From Streptomyces sp. CG4 (lineage in GTDB: Bacteria; Actinomycetota; Actinomycetes; Streptomycetales; Streptomycetaceae), in contig NZ_CP163525.1 of NCBI RefSeq assembly GCF_041080655.1, positions 3,844,001 to 3,908,000 on the forward strand: DNA of 64,000 bases. The letters run 5' to 3'. Each line of letters starts with the position of its first letter. Positions within the stretch are counted from its first letter, which is position 1. The position numbers and the translations under genes are program-made. Below, piece after piece: positions 1-9,629 of the stretch. The notes beneath the pieces were generated by a model. The model saw nothing but the letters and a program-made list of their open reading frames with translations, did not search any database and was not told where the DNA came from.

Positions 1-1
1 G

Positions 2-157
2 CGGCTCAAGCCCGGCCCGGACACCGCGGACACCGGTCCCCGCCTCAACGGCAAGAAGGAGTCCCTGGTCTCCCTGGCGCTCCGCTTCGACCTGGTGCGG
101 GAGGACGATCTGGTCGTGCTGTCCGAGACCGGGTCCCCGAGCCGGACGGCCCGATGA
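2..157 (+). CDS. 3' end of an unidentified upstream gene (partial)
   Basis: An open frame enters from the left edge and ends with TGA at 155-157, overlapping the next gene's ATG (ATGA at 154-157), so the two are probably translationally coupled. Only about 51 residues are visible. They are charged, soluble-looking and carry no recognisable motif. The family cannot be named from this tail. The coupling suggests a role linked to the following membrane kinase. Confidence 0.6.
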   Translation, partial: RLKPGPDTADTGPRLNGKKESLVSLALRFDLVREDDLVVLSETGSPSRTAR

Positions 158-1692
158 CCGAGCCGTACGCCGTGCCGGTGCCCAAGGGCTACCGGGTCGG
201 CGACTGGGAGGTGCGCGAGCCGATCGCGACGGGGGCCTTCGGCAGCGTGTACACGGGCCGGCGCACCGGCGCCTCCGCGGAGCTGCCCGGCACCGCCGCG
301 CTCAAGTTCCTGCCCACCGGCACCGGCACCCCGCGTCAACTGACCCATCTGCGCGAACTCATCGAGCGCGAGGTCGGCCTGCACCGCAGGCTCAGCCGGC
401 CGCGGCTGATCCGGATGTACGAGACCCTCGTCGTCGACGACCAGGCCCGCCCGGAACTCGACGGCGCCACCGTCCTCGTACTGGAGAAGGCGGAAGGCTC
501 CGTGTCCGCCCTGCTCGCCGCCTCGCCCCGCCCGGCGGGCGGGCCCGCCCTGCTCGCGCAGATCTGCGAGGGCCTGGCTCAGCTGCACCACGCCGGCTGG
601 GTGCACGGTGACCTGAAACCGGCCAACGTGCTGCTGATGAAGGACGGTTCGGCGCGGCTGACGGACTTCAACATGGCGGCGGAGCTGGAGGGCACGCACG
701 CGTACACGCCCGCCTTCTCCACGCCCGACTACACACCCCCCGAACTCCTCTGGTCGGAGATCGGCGAACGCGGCCGTCGTATCCGCCCGTCGGCGGACGT
801 GTGGGCCTTCGGTGTCCTCGCGCATCTGGTCCTGACGGACTCCTATCCCCTCCCCGGCGGCACCCCGACCGCCCGCCGCGACGCGGCCGCCGCCTATGCG
901 CGCGGCACCGACGAACTGCGTCTGTCGCCCGAACTGCCGGACGTCTGGCGGGAGATCGTGCGCGACTGTCTGGCCCGTACGCATGCCGACCGGATCGGCA
1001 CGGACGCACTGCTGCGCCGTGTCGAGGCGGCGGCCGGCACGGGTCGCTCGCCGCGGCTGCCCCGGTCCCTGCTGCCGCGCCGGCGCCGGACGGCGGTGGC
1101 CGTGGGCTCGGCGATCGCCACCGTGGCCATGGCGACACTCGGCTACGCCCTCAGCGACTGGGCCGGCACCGCCGGCGCCGGGCATTCGGCCGCCGCCTAC
1201 GGCGCCTCCGACCTCCGCACGGACCAGGGCATCCCGGTGCAGTACCGCCGGCTGATCGTCGACTCGGCCCACGCATGCCTCCAACGAGAAGTGACCCCGG
1301 CGCTCATCGCGGCGATGCTGAAGACGGAGAGCAACTTCGACCCCGATCTCTCGGACCCTTCGGTGCCGGGCGGGGGCGAGTACGGCATCGCCCGCTGGAC
1401 CCCGGGCGTGCTGCGCTGGTGGATCCGCGCGGACGGTGTCCCCGCCTCCGCGACCCCCACCCCGCCCCTGTCCCCCGCCGTCTCCATCCCGGCGATGGGC
1501 CGCTACCTCTGCTCCATCGACCCACGTCTGAAGACCTCCCTGAAGGGCGACCGCCGCATCCTGCTCGCCGCCTCCTACCGGACGTCGTACGAGAAGGTGA
1601 ACGACACGGGCGGAGTTCCCCCGAAGTACCGCGACTACTGCGCCCGCGTCGCTCACTACCTCAAGGAGTACACCCCGCCGGGAAAGACGTGA
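154..1692 (+). CDS. membrane Ser/Thr protein kinase fused to a lytic-transglycosylase-like domain
   Basis: The 512-residue protein has three parts. Residues 15-300 are a Hanks-type kinase with a glycine loop (ATGAFGSVY), the ATP-binding Lys in AALKF, catalytic loop HGDLKPAN at about 151 and a SxDYTPPEL segment. A single membrane helix lies at about 314-336. Residues 370-505 form a lysozyme-like SLT fold with KTESNFDP, whose Glu (about 392) fits the catalytic acid, followed by GGGEYGIARW. A cytoplasmic kinase joined to an outside muralytic domain is what the order implies. Unusual residues are HGD in place of HRD and DFN in place of DFG; the Asp residues are kept, so activity is possible. Typical bacterial kinases of this type carry PASTA or sensor domains instead. 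The start is fixed by ATGA coupling to the preceding gene. Confidence 0.8.
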   Translation: MTEPYAVPVPKGYRVGDWEVREPIATGAFGSVYTGRRTGASAELPGTAALKFLPTGTGTPRQLTHLRELIEREVGLHRRLSRPRLIRMYETLVVDDQARPELDGATVLVLEKAEGSVSALLAASPRPAGGPALLAQICEGLAQLHHAGWVHGDLKPANVLLMKDGSARLTDFNMAAELEGTHAYTPAFSTPDYTPPELLWSEIGERGRRIRPSADVWAFGVLAHLVLTDSYPLPGGTPTARRDAAAAYARGTDELRLSPELPDVWREIVRDCLARTHADRIGTDALLRRVEAAAGTGRSPRLPRSLLPRRRRTAVAVGSAIATVAMATLGYALSDWAGTAGAGHSAAAYGASDLRTDQGIPVQYRRLIVDSAHACLQREVTPALIAAMLKTESNFDPDLSDPSVPGGGEYGIARWTPGVLRWWIRADGVPASATPTPPLSPAVSIPAMGRYLCSIDPRLKTSLKGDRRILLAASYRTSYEKVNDTGGVPPKYRDYCARVAHYLKEYTPPGKT

Positions 1693-1819
1693 CCCTGAGA
1701 GTTCCGAGGTACCGGCGGACGGGATACGGCGGCACGGTGGGACCACTCCGCCATGCGGTCCGGAACGTCACGGGGGCCGGGGCGGAGCGACCGACACCAC
1801 TCGTTCACATGGGGGAATC

Positions 1820-2290
1820 GTGAACATCGCCAAGCCCGCCGCGCTGCTCGTCGCGGCCACCGCCCTGCTCGCCGGCTCCACGGTGGCGGCCACCGCCGCC
1901 ACACCCGACGGCGTCCGGGTCACCGGCGTCCAGCAGGTGGCCGACCAGGTGCTCGCAGGGCACCCGAAGCCGCTGTCGGCCACCTCCGACCAGGTCCGGT
2001 ACGAGGGCCTGACCCTCACCGAGGCCCCGAAGGGGAAGGTCACCGCCAAGGACCTGGACTGCGCCTACGGTCACCTCTGCATGATCGTCAAGGGCACCAA
2101 GTTCGACTTCTACAAGTGCCAGACCTGGACCGTGAACAACTGGACCGGGGACGGCCCGTTCACCAACAACCAGACGCCGGGCACGGTCGCCAGCTTCTAC
2201 AACCAGGACGGCAGCACCCGCTGGACGTCCACGGCGTACGAGGCCGGCACGGCGACGTGGGACCCGATCTACTCGCTGCGCCCCTGCTGA
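1820..2290 (+). CDS. secreted small protein, peptidase-inhibitor I36-like
   Basis: This 156-residue preprotein begins with GTG after a GGGGGAA ribosome site. Residues 1-27 are a clear Sec signal peptide with an Ala-x-Ala cut near ATAATA. The mature part has four cysteines (DCAYGHLC, YKC and a C-terminal RPC) and an aromatic, Asn/Gly-rich body, as in Streptomyces proteins classed with the SMPI/I36 metalloprotease-inhibitor fold. Inhibitor activity is inferred from family resemblance only. It could equally be a structural secreted beta/gamma-crystallin-like protein. It lies 127 bp after the kinase gene and is closed by a strong terminator. Confidence 0.6.
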   Translation: MNIAKPAALLVAATALLAGSTVAATAATPDGVRVTGVQQVADQVLAGHPKPLSATSDQVRYEGLTLTEAPKGKVTAKDLDCAYGHLCMIVKGTKFDFYKCQTWTVNNWTGDGPFTNNQTPGTVASFYNQDGSTRWTSTAYEAGTATWDPIYSLRPC

Positions 2291-2305
2291 TGCCGTAACA
2301 GAACG

Positions 2306-2345
2306 GACGGCCTCCGGCTCCCTCGGGGGAGGGCCGGAGGCCGTC
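2306..2345. terminator. intrinsic terminator between convergent genes
   Basis: A perfect 13-bp stem (GACGGCCTCCGGC paired with GCCGGAGGCCGTC) encloses a 14-base loop. It sits between the stop of the inhibitor-like gene and the stop of the convergent cytolysin-like gene, so it can serve both strands. Confidence 0.8.
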
Positions 2346-2387
2346 GGCCTTCTGCCGGCAGAGCGAACCCCGCTGCCGGCTGGACGT

Positions 2388-4568
2388 TCAGTGCTTGCCG
2401 ATGACCAGGACCGTCGTGTTGCCGCTGCCGCTGATGTGGCACACCGGGTCCGCCGCCACCACCCGCACCGCGGCGTCCGGCAGCCCGGCGGCCTTCACCC
2501 CCGCCTTCACACGGTCCACCGCGGGCCTGCAGTCGCCGCCGGTCGTGGCCGCCTCCAGCCCATAGAGATCGCCCAGTACGTGCAGGCCGTGGTCCCGGCG
2601 GTCGGCGGGCGCCGCGCCCGCCATGAACTCCTTGGCGAAGGCGTCGCTCCCGTACTGCACCGCGTGTGCCGAGGCGACCTTCTGGTGGTACCGGAGCTTG
2701 TCCTTCACCGCTCGCGCCCACACGTCGTACGCCGTGTCCCGCAGCTGCCGCGACATGATCGTCGCGTTGGCCGTGCTCATCCGGCTCTCGTACACGACGA
2801 AGTCGAGGGCCGAGTCGTACAGCGAGCCGAACTCCTCGGGGTCCCTGACCGCCGACAGCCGCTTCATCAGGTCGACGAACTTCTCCAGGTCGGTCTTGCG
2901 TGTCCTCGCGCCCCCGCCATTGCCGTATGCCATGTTCGTCACCCGCAGCCGCATTTTCAGGCTCAGCGGCTTCGAGCGGAAGGCGAACGGCACGTCCTCC
3001 TCCGACGTGTATTCCTTCTGGTTGGCGATCCGGTGGAGCTCGGGCCTGAGCGCCGCGTCACCCATGTGGAAATCCGTGCCGCTGCGGTTGAGAAACAGCT
3101 CGATGCAGAACGGGTCTCCCGTGCCGTCGCCCGCGTACCGGTGACGGCTCGTCGGCGGCGGGAAGATGCTGCCGTCGTGGCTGATGTCGCCGCGCTTTCC
3201 GTCGAGCTTCAGCCAGTAATTCCGCGTCATCTGCTCGGTCAGGCCCAGGATTTCCAGCTTGAGGTCGAACACCGCGGGCTCGTAGCGGATTTCGTCGTAC
3301 GCCGTCGTCTCGCTCATCCGCGCCGGGATGTTGGTGTCGAGCGTCTTCAGCACGAAACCCATGGGGGCGTAGTCGGCGAGGCTCGGCAGTTCCTTGAAGT
3401 AGTCCGGGAGGGAACGGGTCTGGAGGAGTTCGTGCACGGCCTTCGCGCTGCCGCCTACGCTGACGAGCGAGATCTGCGCCTCGCGAATGATCTTCTTGTA
3501 CTTGAGCTCGAGTTCGGCATCGACCTTGATCGCGGAGTTGTAGCCGAAGTTGAGCGCGGCCGTGATGTCCGTGATGCTCTCGGAGGACGTGAACGTGAAC
3601 ATCAGGATCCTGCCGTAGGTCACGGAGGAGACGACCAGCGGCGGATTCTCCACACCGATGCGGCCCGCCTTCTTCAGGTCCTCCAGCACCCGGTAGGTGA
3701 AGGCGTCGTTCATCCAGTCGTTGGGCAGGCGGTTGGTGTCACAGGACGCGGTGAACGCCGTCTCCTTGAGATAGGCCACGACGGTGTTCATCGTTTCCCT
3801 GCGGCTGGCCGAGACCTTCGTTCCTCCGGTGAATCCACCGTACGACGCAGAGAAACCGAAGTTGAGGGCGATCTCTTCGTCGCTGAACGCCTCGCGCGAG
3901 GTGAAGACCTGGCTGCGGTAGCCGCCGGAGACATCCTGCACCATGCTCTTGATCGCGTCGGTCACCGTGCCGGTGTCCGGGTTCTCCACGAGTTGCGAGG
4001 GCTTGGTCGCGAGATTGTCGATGGTGATGCGGACGGGCCGGCGCTTGTCGGCCGTGATGCCGATCTCGCGCAGCAGACCGTTCACGGCGGTCTGCCCGGA
4101 GACCAGCGCACCGGGCCACAGCCCCTCCACATTGGGGTGGAAGGTGATGATCTCCTCGGGCGTGCGGGTGAGCGAGTACGAGGTGCGCACCTCGGTCACG
4201 TAGCCGCGCGGTGACGTCAGGTGAGTGTGCTGGGGCTCGCACGTGCGGCTCTGCTCGTCGGGCTGCTGCGGCGCGATCGCGTCCCAGGCCCGGAGGGAGG
4301 CCAGGTACGCGCCGAGGTCCACCGGGTCCTCGGGCGGGCCCGGGCTGACGCTCTCGATCCTTTCCGGCACTCCGGAGCGGGTGAAGGCGACGCGGACGTA
4401 CTCCCCCGGTCCCCGGTCGTCGTACTCGGGGCCGGTGGTCGCAGGGTCAAGAGCGGAGTCGGTCCCCGGCTGGGAGTCCACCGGCTCGGGCAGCCCCTCC
4501 CCGGGAATCCACCACAGCTGGTACTTGTTGGACTGGGCGCCCGACGCCGCCGTGTCGTGTTCCGTCAC
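2388..4568 (-). CDS. cholesterol-dependent-cytolysin-like pore-forming protein
   Basis: The 726-residue protein matches the thiol-activated cytolysin (CDC) pattern through domains 1-3. It has the N-terminal core PEEIITFHPN and LWPGALVSGQ at about 138-160, a VTDAIKSM helix, and a glycine-rich FGFSASYGGFTGG stretch in the first membrane-hairpin region. It also has VVSSVTYGRILMF at about 315 and a VSVGGSAKAV segment. The last 200 residues are mostly helical, differ from CDC domain 4, and show no Trp-rich undecapeptide. No signal peptide is visible, and it is longer than usual CDCs (about 470-560). The GTG at 4568 is preferred because GAGGAG lies 8 bases upstream; the GTG at 4577 abuts that site. 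It is downstream of two aegerolysin-like genes in the same direction. Pore formation is inferred from family knowledge. Confidence 0.75.
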   Translation of the reverse strand: MTEHDTAASGAQSNKYQLWWIPGEGLPEPVDSQPGTDSALDPATTGPEYDDRGPGEYVRVAFTRSGVPERIESVSPGPPEDPVDLGAYLASLRAWDAIAPQQPDEQSRTCEPQHTHLTSPRGYVTEVRTSYSLTRTPEEIITFHPNVEGLWPGALVSGQTAVNGLLREIGITADKRRPVRITIDNLATKPSQLVENPDTGTVTDAIKSMVQDVSGGYRSQVFTSREAFSDEEIALNFGFSASYGGFTGGTKVSASRRETMNTVVAYLKETAFTASCDTNRLPNDWMNDAFTYRVLEDLKKAGRIGVENPPLVVSSVTYGRILMFTFTSSESITDITAALNFGYNSAIKVDAELELKYKKIIREAQISLVSVGGSAKAVHELLQTRSLPDYFKELPSLADYAPMGFVLKTLDTNIPARMSETTAYDEIRYEPAVFDLKLEILGLTEQMTRNYWLKLDGKRGDISHDGSIFPPPTSRHRYAGDGTGDPFCIELFLNRSGTDFHMGDAALRPELHRIANQKEYTSEEDVPFAFRSKPLSLKMRLRVTNMAYGNGGGARTRKTDLEKFVDLMKRLSAVRDPEEFGSLYDSALDFVVYESRMSTANATIMSRQLRDTAYDVWARAVKDKLRYHQKVASAHAVQYGSDAFAKEFMAGAAPADRRDHGLHVLGDLYGLEAATTGGDCRPAVDRVKAGVKAAGLPDAAVRVVAADPVCHISGSGNTTVLVIGKH

Positions 4569-4607
4569 AGGCCTCACTCCTCGAACTCTCGAAACTCTCG
4601 GAGAAGG

Positions 4608-4638
4608 AAGGGCAGCACGAATCGTTCATGCTGCCCTT
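4608..4638 (-). terminator. hairpin between aegerolysin-like and cytolysin-like genes
   Basis: A 10-bp perfect stem (AAGGGCAGCA with TGCTGCCCTT) and an 11-base loop lie in the 77-bp gap. There is only a short T-rich flank, so this may be a partial terminator or RNA-processing site that sets the ratio of the two products rather than a full stop. Confidence 0.5.
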
Positions 4639-4645
4639 TGATGGC

Positions 4646-5068
4646 TCAGGCGGCGCCGTTACCGCCGCCGTTGCTGCCGCCGTTGCTGCCGTTCGGCCTC
4701 GTCCGCACGTCGGCGACGATGAGGGTGATGTCCTCCCTCTCGCTCGAACCGATGAACCCGTCGAGAGTCGCGATGATGTCCGGGTGGGACGTCTCCACGT
4801 TCACGATGCTCGTGGTCCCGGAAATCCCCGGAATGTCCCAGCCGATCTTCACCCAGGCCGCCTCGTCACTTCCCAGCTGGTATACCGCCTGCCCCTTCAG
4901 GTACGGGGAGCGCGCCTGCGGGATGACGCCGATGGCGGTCGCCTCCTTACGCCCCGGAACCGGCTCCGGAGGCATCAGCCAGCGCCCCATCGACAGCGTC
5001 GAACTCTGCATCCGTAGTTCGTCGTACGCCCTGTTGGCGATGGTGCACGAGAATGGGATGTCGCTCAC
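4646..5068 (-). CDS. aegerolysin-like protein (divergent paralogue)
   Basis: 140 residues. It aligns along its length with the neighbouring aegerolysin-like protein: CTIANR near the start, MGRW, AVYQLGSDEAAWVKIGW, DIPGISGTT and DGFIGSSEREDITLIV match CTIENL, WGKW, VVYQIGDEQTATVEIYW, DVPWVSGSS and EGFVGSGSTESVTITV. It is the more diverged member and ends in a Gly/Asn-rich tail (SNGGSNGGG). The GTG at 5068 is chosen because GGAAGGAG precedes it at normal spacing; a longer in-frame start lacks this. There is no signal peptide, as is typical of aegerolysins. It lies 34 bp after the upstream paralogue and 77 bp before the pore-former gene, so one operon is likely. Lipid binding is inferred. Confidence 0.65.
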   Translation of the reverse strand: MSDIPFSCTIANRAYDELRMQSSTLSMGRWLMPPEPVPGRKEATAIGVIPQARSPYLKGQAVYQLGSDEAAWVKIGWDIPGISGTTSIVNVETSHPDIIATLDGFIGSSEREDITLIVADVRTRPNGSNGGSNGGGNGAA

Positions 5069-5102
5069 GAGTGACTCCTTCCGCCGGTTTCTCGGTGCTC
5101 GA

Positions 5103-5489
5103 TCACTTGATGCGGCCAACCGTGATGGTCACCGATTCCGTGCTGCCGCTTCCGACGAAGCCCTCCATGGGCGCGAGGATGTACTTGTTCGAGGGCGTCA
5201 CCCGCACCGTATTGCTCGAACCGGAGACCCAGGGAACGTCCCAGTAGATCTCGACCGTAGCCGTCTGCTCGTCCCCGATCTGATAGACGACCTTTCCCTC
5301 GGTGCCGGAGGCACTGCTCTGCCTGCCACTGGTCCGGAACGCCTGGCGTCGCTCACCCGCGGGGATCTCGATCGGCTCGTGGTTTCCCCGGTCGACCCAC
5401 TTGCCCCAGTAGAGTTCTTTCGATTTCACCTTCAGCGGGGCGGCCGTCAGGTTCTCGATGGTGCACACGAATATCAGTGTTTCGGCCAT
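5103..5489 (-). CDS. aegerolysin family protein
   Basis: 128 residues with the family pattern clearly visible: an N-terminal CTIENLTAAPL beta strand, LYWGKW, RTSGRQSSASGTEGKV in place of the usual GRSDAxSGTEG, VEIYWDVPW in place of YWDCPW, SNTVRV, and a terminal VTITVGRIK strand. Aegerolysins are small beta-sandwich proteins that bind sphingolipids or related lipids; fungal members (pleurotolysin A, ostreolysin) recruit a MACPF partner to make pores. The single Cys near the N-terminus is not in the usual WDCPW position. The start ATG has GGAAGGAG at ideal distance. It is the first gene of the three-gene unit. Confidence 0.85.
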   Translation of the reverse strand: MAETLIFVCTIENLTAAPLKVKSKELYWGKWVDRGNHEPIEIPAGERRQAFRTSGRQSSASGTEGKVVYQIGDEQTATVEIYWDVPWVSGSSNTVRVTPSNKYILAPMEGFVGSGSTESVTITVGRIK

Positions 5490-5787
5490 CGGCTCTCCTT
5501 CCAGAATCGGATTCGCCGATGCCAACGTAGGTGCGCGGTCGCACGACCGGATACGGCACGGTCCGGCCACGCATACGTTTCCTGGCTAATCCGGCCAGTC
5601 CGAAAACGGGCGGCGCCCACCTGGGGATTCACCGTGACCGGCCCAAACTTATCGAAGGGCCTTTCGTATGTTGACCGGGAGGCTTGCCACGGGCAACTCC
5701 GTGACCATGGGGGAGACGTTTCGCCGTACGCCTGGCCGAAACCGCGCCACGGGGACCAGTCGGGGGCGCCCCGCGGCAGCGGGTGTC
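5490..5787 (-). promoter_or_regulatory. upstream region of the aegerolysin/cytolysin operon
   Basis: About 300 bp without a supportable gene. It must hold the promoter of the toxin-like operon. An interrupted palindrome CTGGC-N7-GCCAG at 5582-5598, about 95 bp before the start codon, is the only clear symmetric element. No convincing -35/-10 pair could be fixed by eye. Confidence 0.3.
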
Positions 5788-5997
5788 CTACAGTTCGCCG
5801 GTCTTGACTTCGGCGAGGAAGGGGGCCCAGGCGGGGGTGAGGAAGAGGAGTACGGGGCCGTTGGGGGTCTTGGAGTCGCGGACGGGGACGACTCCGGGGA
5901 GGGTGTCGGCTACTTCGACGCACTCGCCGCCAGTTCCACTGCTGTAGCTACTCTTGCGCCACTGCACGCAACTCGGATCGATGCTGCTGCGCTTCAT
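5788..5997 (-). CDS. DUF397 domain protein
   Basis: 69 residues with the DUF397 core: WRKSSYSSGTGGECVEVA, then VPVRDSKTPNGPVLLF and a terminal WAPFLAEVK. Its ATG lies inside the 3' end of the preceding regulator gene (50-bp overlap), so translation is probably coupled. DUF397 proteins usually accompany Scr1-type XRE regulators in Streptomyces. The pair has been likened to toxin-antitoxin modules and BldB-type developmental regulators, but a toxin role is not shown for most members. Confidence 0.9.
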   Translation of the reverse strand: MKRSSIDPSCVQWRKSSYSSGTGGECVEVADTLPGVVPVRDSKTPNGPVLLFLTPAWAPFLAEVKTGEL

Positions 5998-6829
5998 TCC
6001 GGTACTCCTCTGCCGCTTCCGCGATCATGGCCAGGGACGCCTCTGGCGGCTGTGCGGCGGCCCTAAGCAGATCGTACGACTCGCGGTAGGCCATCACGAG
6101 CGCTGGATAATCAACGAGTTGGCCGCTGTGCAGACCCTCGGTGTACACCAGCGGAGGCGCGTCAACGAAGGTCATGATGCGGGTCAGGCCCATCATGAAC
6201 GGGTGAGCCGGAGCAGTTGCCGGAACGATCTGCACGATGGACCGCGTTGCGCTGATCACGCTGACAATGTGGCCCAATAGCTCGGCCATCCCCGCAGGTG
6301 ACAGCGTCCGCCGTCGGATGACCGACTCGTCGAGGATCGCCCAGAACTTCGGCGGATCCTCCTGCGCAAAGAGCCTCGCTCGGTCCAGACGAGCACTCAC
6401 GACCTCATTGACCTCGGTGTCCGAGGCTCGTGGCATTGCCGACCGGGCAATCGCCGTAGCGTACGCCTTGGTCTGGAGCAGACCGGGCACCAGCAAAGGA
6501 GCCCAGTCCTCGATGGTCCGCGCTGTCTTCTCCAGGTCGGCAGCGTCTGCGAAGTGCTCGGCAATACCGACCCTACGGGCCTTGGCCGCGTCTTCACACC
6601 TCCGCTTGAAAAACCCGTCTGTCCCCAGCTTCCGATCCACATGCACGGCCAGATCCATCGGCATCCCCCGCTCCCCGCGCTCGATCTGGCTGAGGAACGA
6701 GATCCCCCGGAAACTCCCCTCGGCCAACTGCTCCAGCGTCAGCCCGGCCGCCTCCCGCTTGAAGCGCAACTCGGCGCCGTAAAAGCAAGGGACGCTGACC
6801 GATGCGTCGGGATCCTTCTTCGCAGGCAC
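5948..6829 (-). CDS. Scr1-family XRE regulator with DUF5753 domain
   Basis: 293 residues. Residues 15-75 form a helix-turn-helix: ELRFKREAAGLTLEQLAEGS then ISFLSQIERGERGMP. The rest is a DUF5753 sensor-like domain with the conserved VPGLLQTKAYA segment, and SPAGMAELLGHI and VYTEGLHSGQLVD blocks. The start is GTG with only a weak GGTGAG upstream. It overlaps the DUF397 gene and is divergent from a short gene and an ATPase. This XRE/DUF397/ATPase arrangement is repeated many times in Streptomyces genomes and is thought to act in development and antibiotic regulation. Confidence 0.9.
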   Translation of the reverse strand: MPAKKDPDASVSVPCFYGAELRFKREAAGLTLEQLAEGSFRGISFLSQIERGERGMPMDLAVHVDRKLGTDGFFKRRCEDAAKARRVGIAEHFADAADLEKTARTIEDWAPLLVPGLLQTKAYATAIARSAMPRASDTEVNEVVSARLDRARLFAQEDPPKFWAILDESVIRRRTLSPAGMAELLGHIVSVISATRSIVQIVPATAPAHPFMMGLTRIMTFVDAPPLVYTEGLHSGQLVDYPALVMAYRESYDLLRAAAQPPEASLAMIAEAAEEYRNEAQQHRSELRAVAQE

Positions 6830-6930
6830 AACTCACCACCGCCGTTTACCAGTTACCCAGCGCAACCGAAACCCCTTCCACGCTAGGGCAACCGACGCCA
6901 CTCTGTGAGCGCTTCGTCACAGAAAGGCAC

Positions 6931-7029
6931 ATGGCCATGCTCCCCCGACCCCACAAAGACACCGAAACCAGCGTCGTACAGCTCCGCGACGCTCTGGCCG
7001 AGGTTCTGCGCAAGGCATCCGACCGGTGA
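6931..7029 (+). CDS. small 32-residue protein coupled to the ATPase gene
   Basis: A short open frame starts at ATG 6931 after an AGAAAGG site and ends in a GTGA overlap (7026-7029) with the next gene's start. The product is hydrophilic, with a predicted amphipathic helix in its second half (VQLRDALAEVLRKAS). Its coupling and RBS argue for translation. No family is recognised. It could be a regulatory peptide of the ATPase or a translation-coupling leader. Confidence 0.5.
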   Translation: MAMLPRPHKDTETSVVQLRDALAEVLRKASDR

Positions 7030-7413
7030 AGCCGCTGATCCTCGATCTGCTCGCGCTGCCCAAGGCCGTACCGGAGGTGCGGCGGGCCGTGCGCGCGCAC
7101 CTGAACCACACCCCGTGCTCCGAACTCCAGCTCTGTGTCAGCGAGTTGTTGGCCAACGTGATCAACCACGTAGGCGAGGGCACACCGGTCACCGTACGGC
7201 TGGCCCGACTGGAAGGCGGCCGTACCCGACTGGAGGTGAGTGACCCGGACGCCCACGCCTGGCTCGTACGACGACGCCCCGGCGCGGACGAGGAGTCCGG
7301 CCGGGGCCTGTTACTGGTCGACGCAGTGGCCGTGCGCTGGGGCGTGGAGCACTGCCCCGGCGGCAAGACCGTATGGTGCGAGCTTCCCGGCGAAAACGCC
7401 GGAGGCATCAGCG

Positions 7414-7442
<29 letters not shown>
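7026..7442 (+). CDS. HATPase domain protein (anti-sigma/RsbW-like)
   Basis: 138 residues of the GHKL ATPase fold. The N box is LQLCVSELLANVINH, with the Mg-binding Asn. The G1-like block is LEVSDPDAHAW and a G2-type block is ESGRGLLLVDAVA, followed by WG and a KTVWCEL strand. Stand-alone domains of this kind in Streptomyces resemble anti-sigma factor kinases but mostly lack a known sigma partner. It begins at GTG overlapping the small gene. Its 3' end runs 29 bp into the end of the convergent purH gene. Confidence 0.85.
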
Positions 7443-8990
<1,548 letters not shown>

Positions 8991-8994
<4 letters not shown>

Positions 8995-9629
8995 AGGATT
9001 ACTACCTTTCGTCCCTCAATGCGATGGCCGTTGCGGGCGATCCGCCCCACGACCTCGACGAGCAGCCTTCGCTCGACTTCCTTGATGCGCTCGTGCAGCG
9101 CGCTCTCGTCGTCCTCGTCCCGGACCTCGACCACGCCCTGAGCGATGATCGGGCCGGTGTCGACGCCGTCGTCGACGAAGTGGACGGTGCAGCCGGTGAC
9201 CTTGGCGCCGTACGCGAGCGCGTCGCGGACGCCGTGGGCCCCGGGAAAACTGGGGAGGAGGGCGGGATGGGTGTTCACGAACCGCCCGCCGAAGCGCGCG
9301 AGGAACTCCTTCCCCACGATCTTCATGAACCCGGCGGAGATCACGAGGTCGGGCTCGTACGCCGCCACGGCCTCGGCGAGGGCGGCGTCCCACTCCTGAC
9401 GGCTGTCGTAGTCCTTCACCTTCCGCACGAAGGTCGGCAGCCCGGCCCGCTCGGCACGGGCGAGGCCCTCGATGCCGTCACGGTCGGCCCCGACGGCGAC
9501 GACCCGTGCGCCGTACCGCTCGGCTCCGGTGCGCTCGATCTCGTCCAGGAGCGCCTGCAGATTGGTGCCGGATCCGGAGACCAGCACGACGAGGCGCTTG
9601 ACCGCGGGGCCAGCGGGGGTGGCGGCCAC
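8991..9629 (-). CDS. purN: phosphoribosylglycinamide formyltransferase
   Basis: 212 residues from the GTG at 9629, which has GAAAGGG seven bases upstream; a longer in-frame start at 9695 adds residues without a good ribosome site. The folate-enzyme fold is clear: VLVSGSGTNLQALLD at the N-terminus, SAGFMKIVG, the catalytic NTHPALLPSFPG block and VHFVDDGVDTGPII. It formylates GAR with 10-formyl-THF, upstream of PurH in the pathway and coupled to it in translation. Confidence 0.97.

Noticed and set aside
5649..5675. Possible WhiG/FliA-type promoter (TTCGATAA) before the aegerolysin operon
   Set aside because: The -10 matches only partly and no TAAA-like -35 lies at the required spacing.
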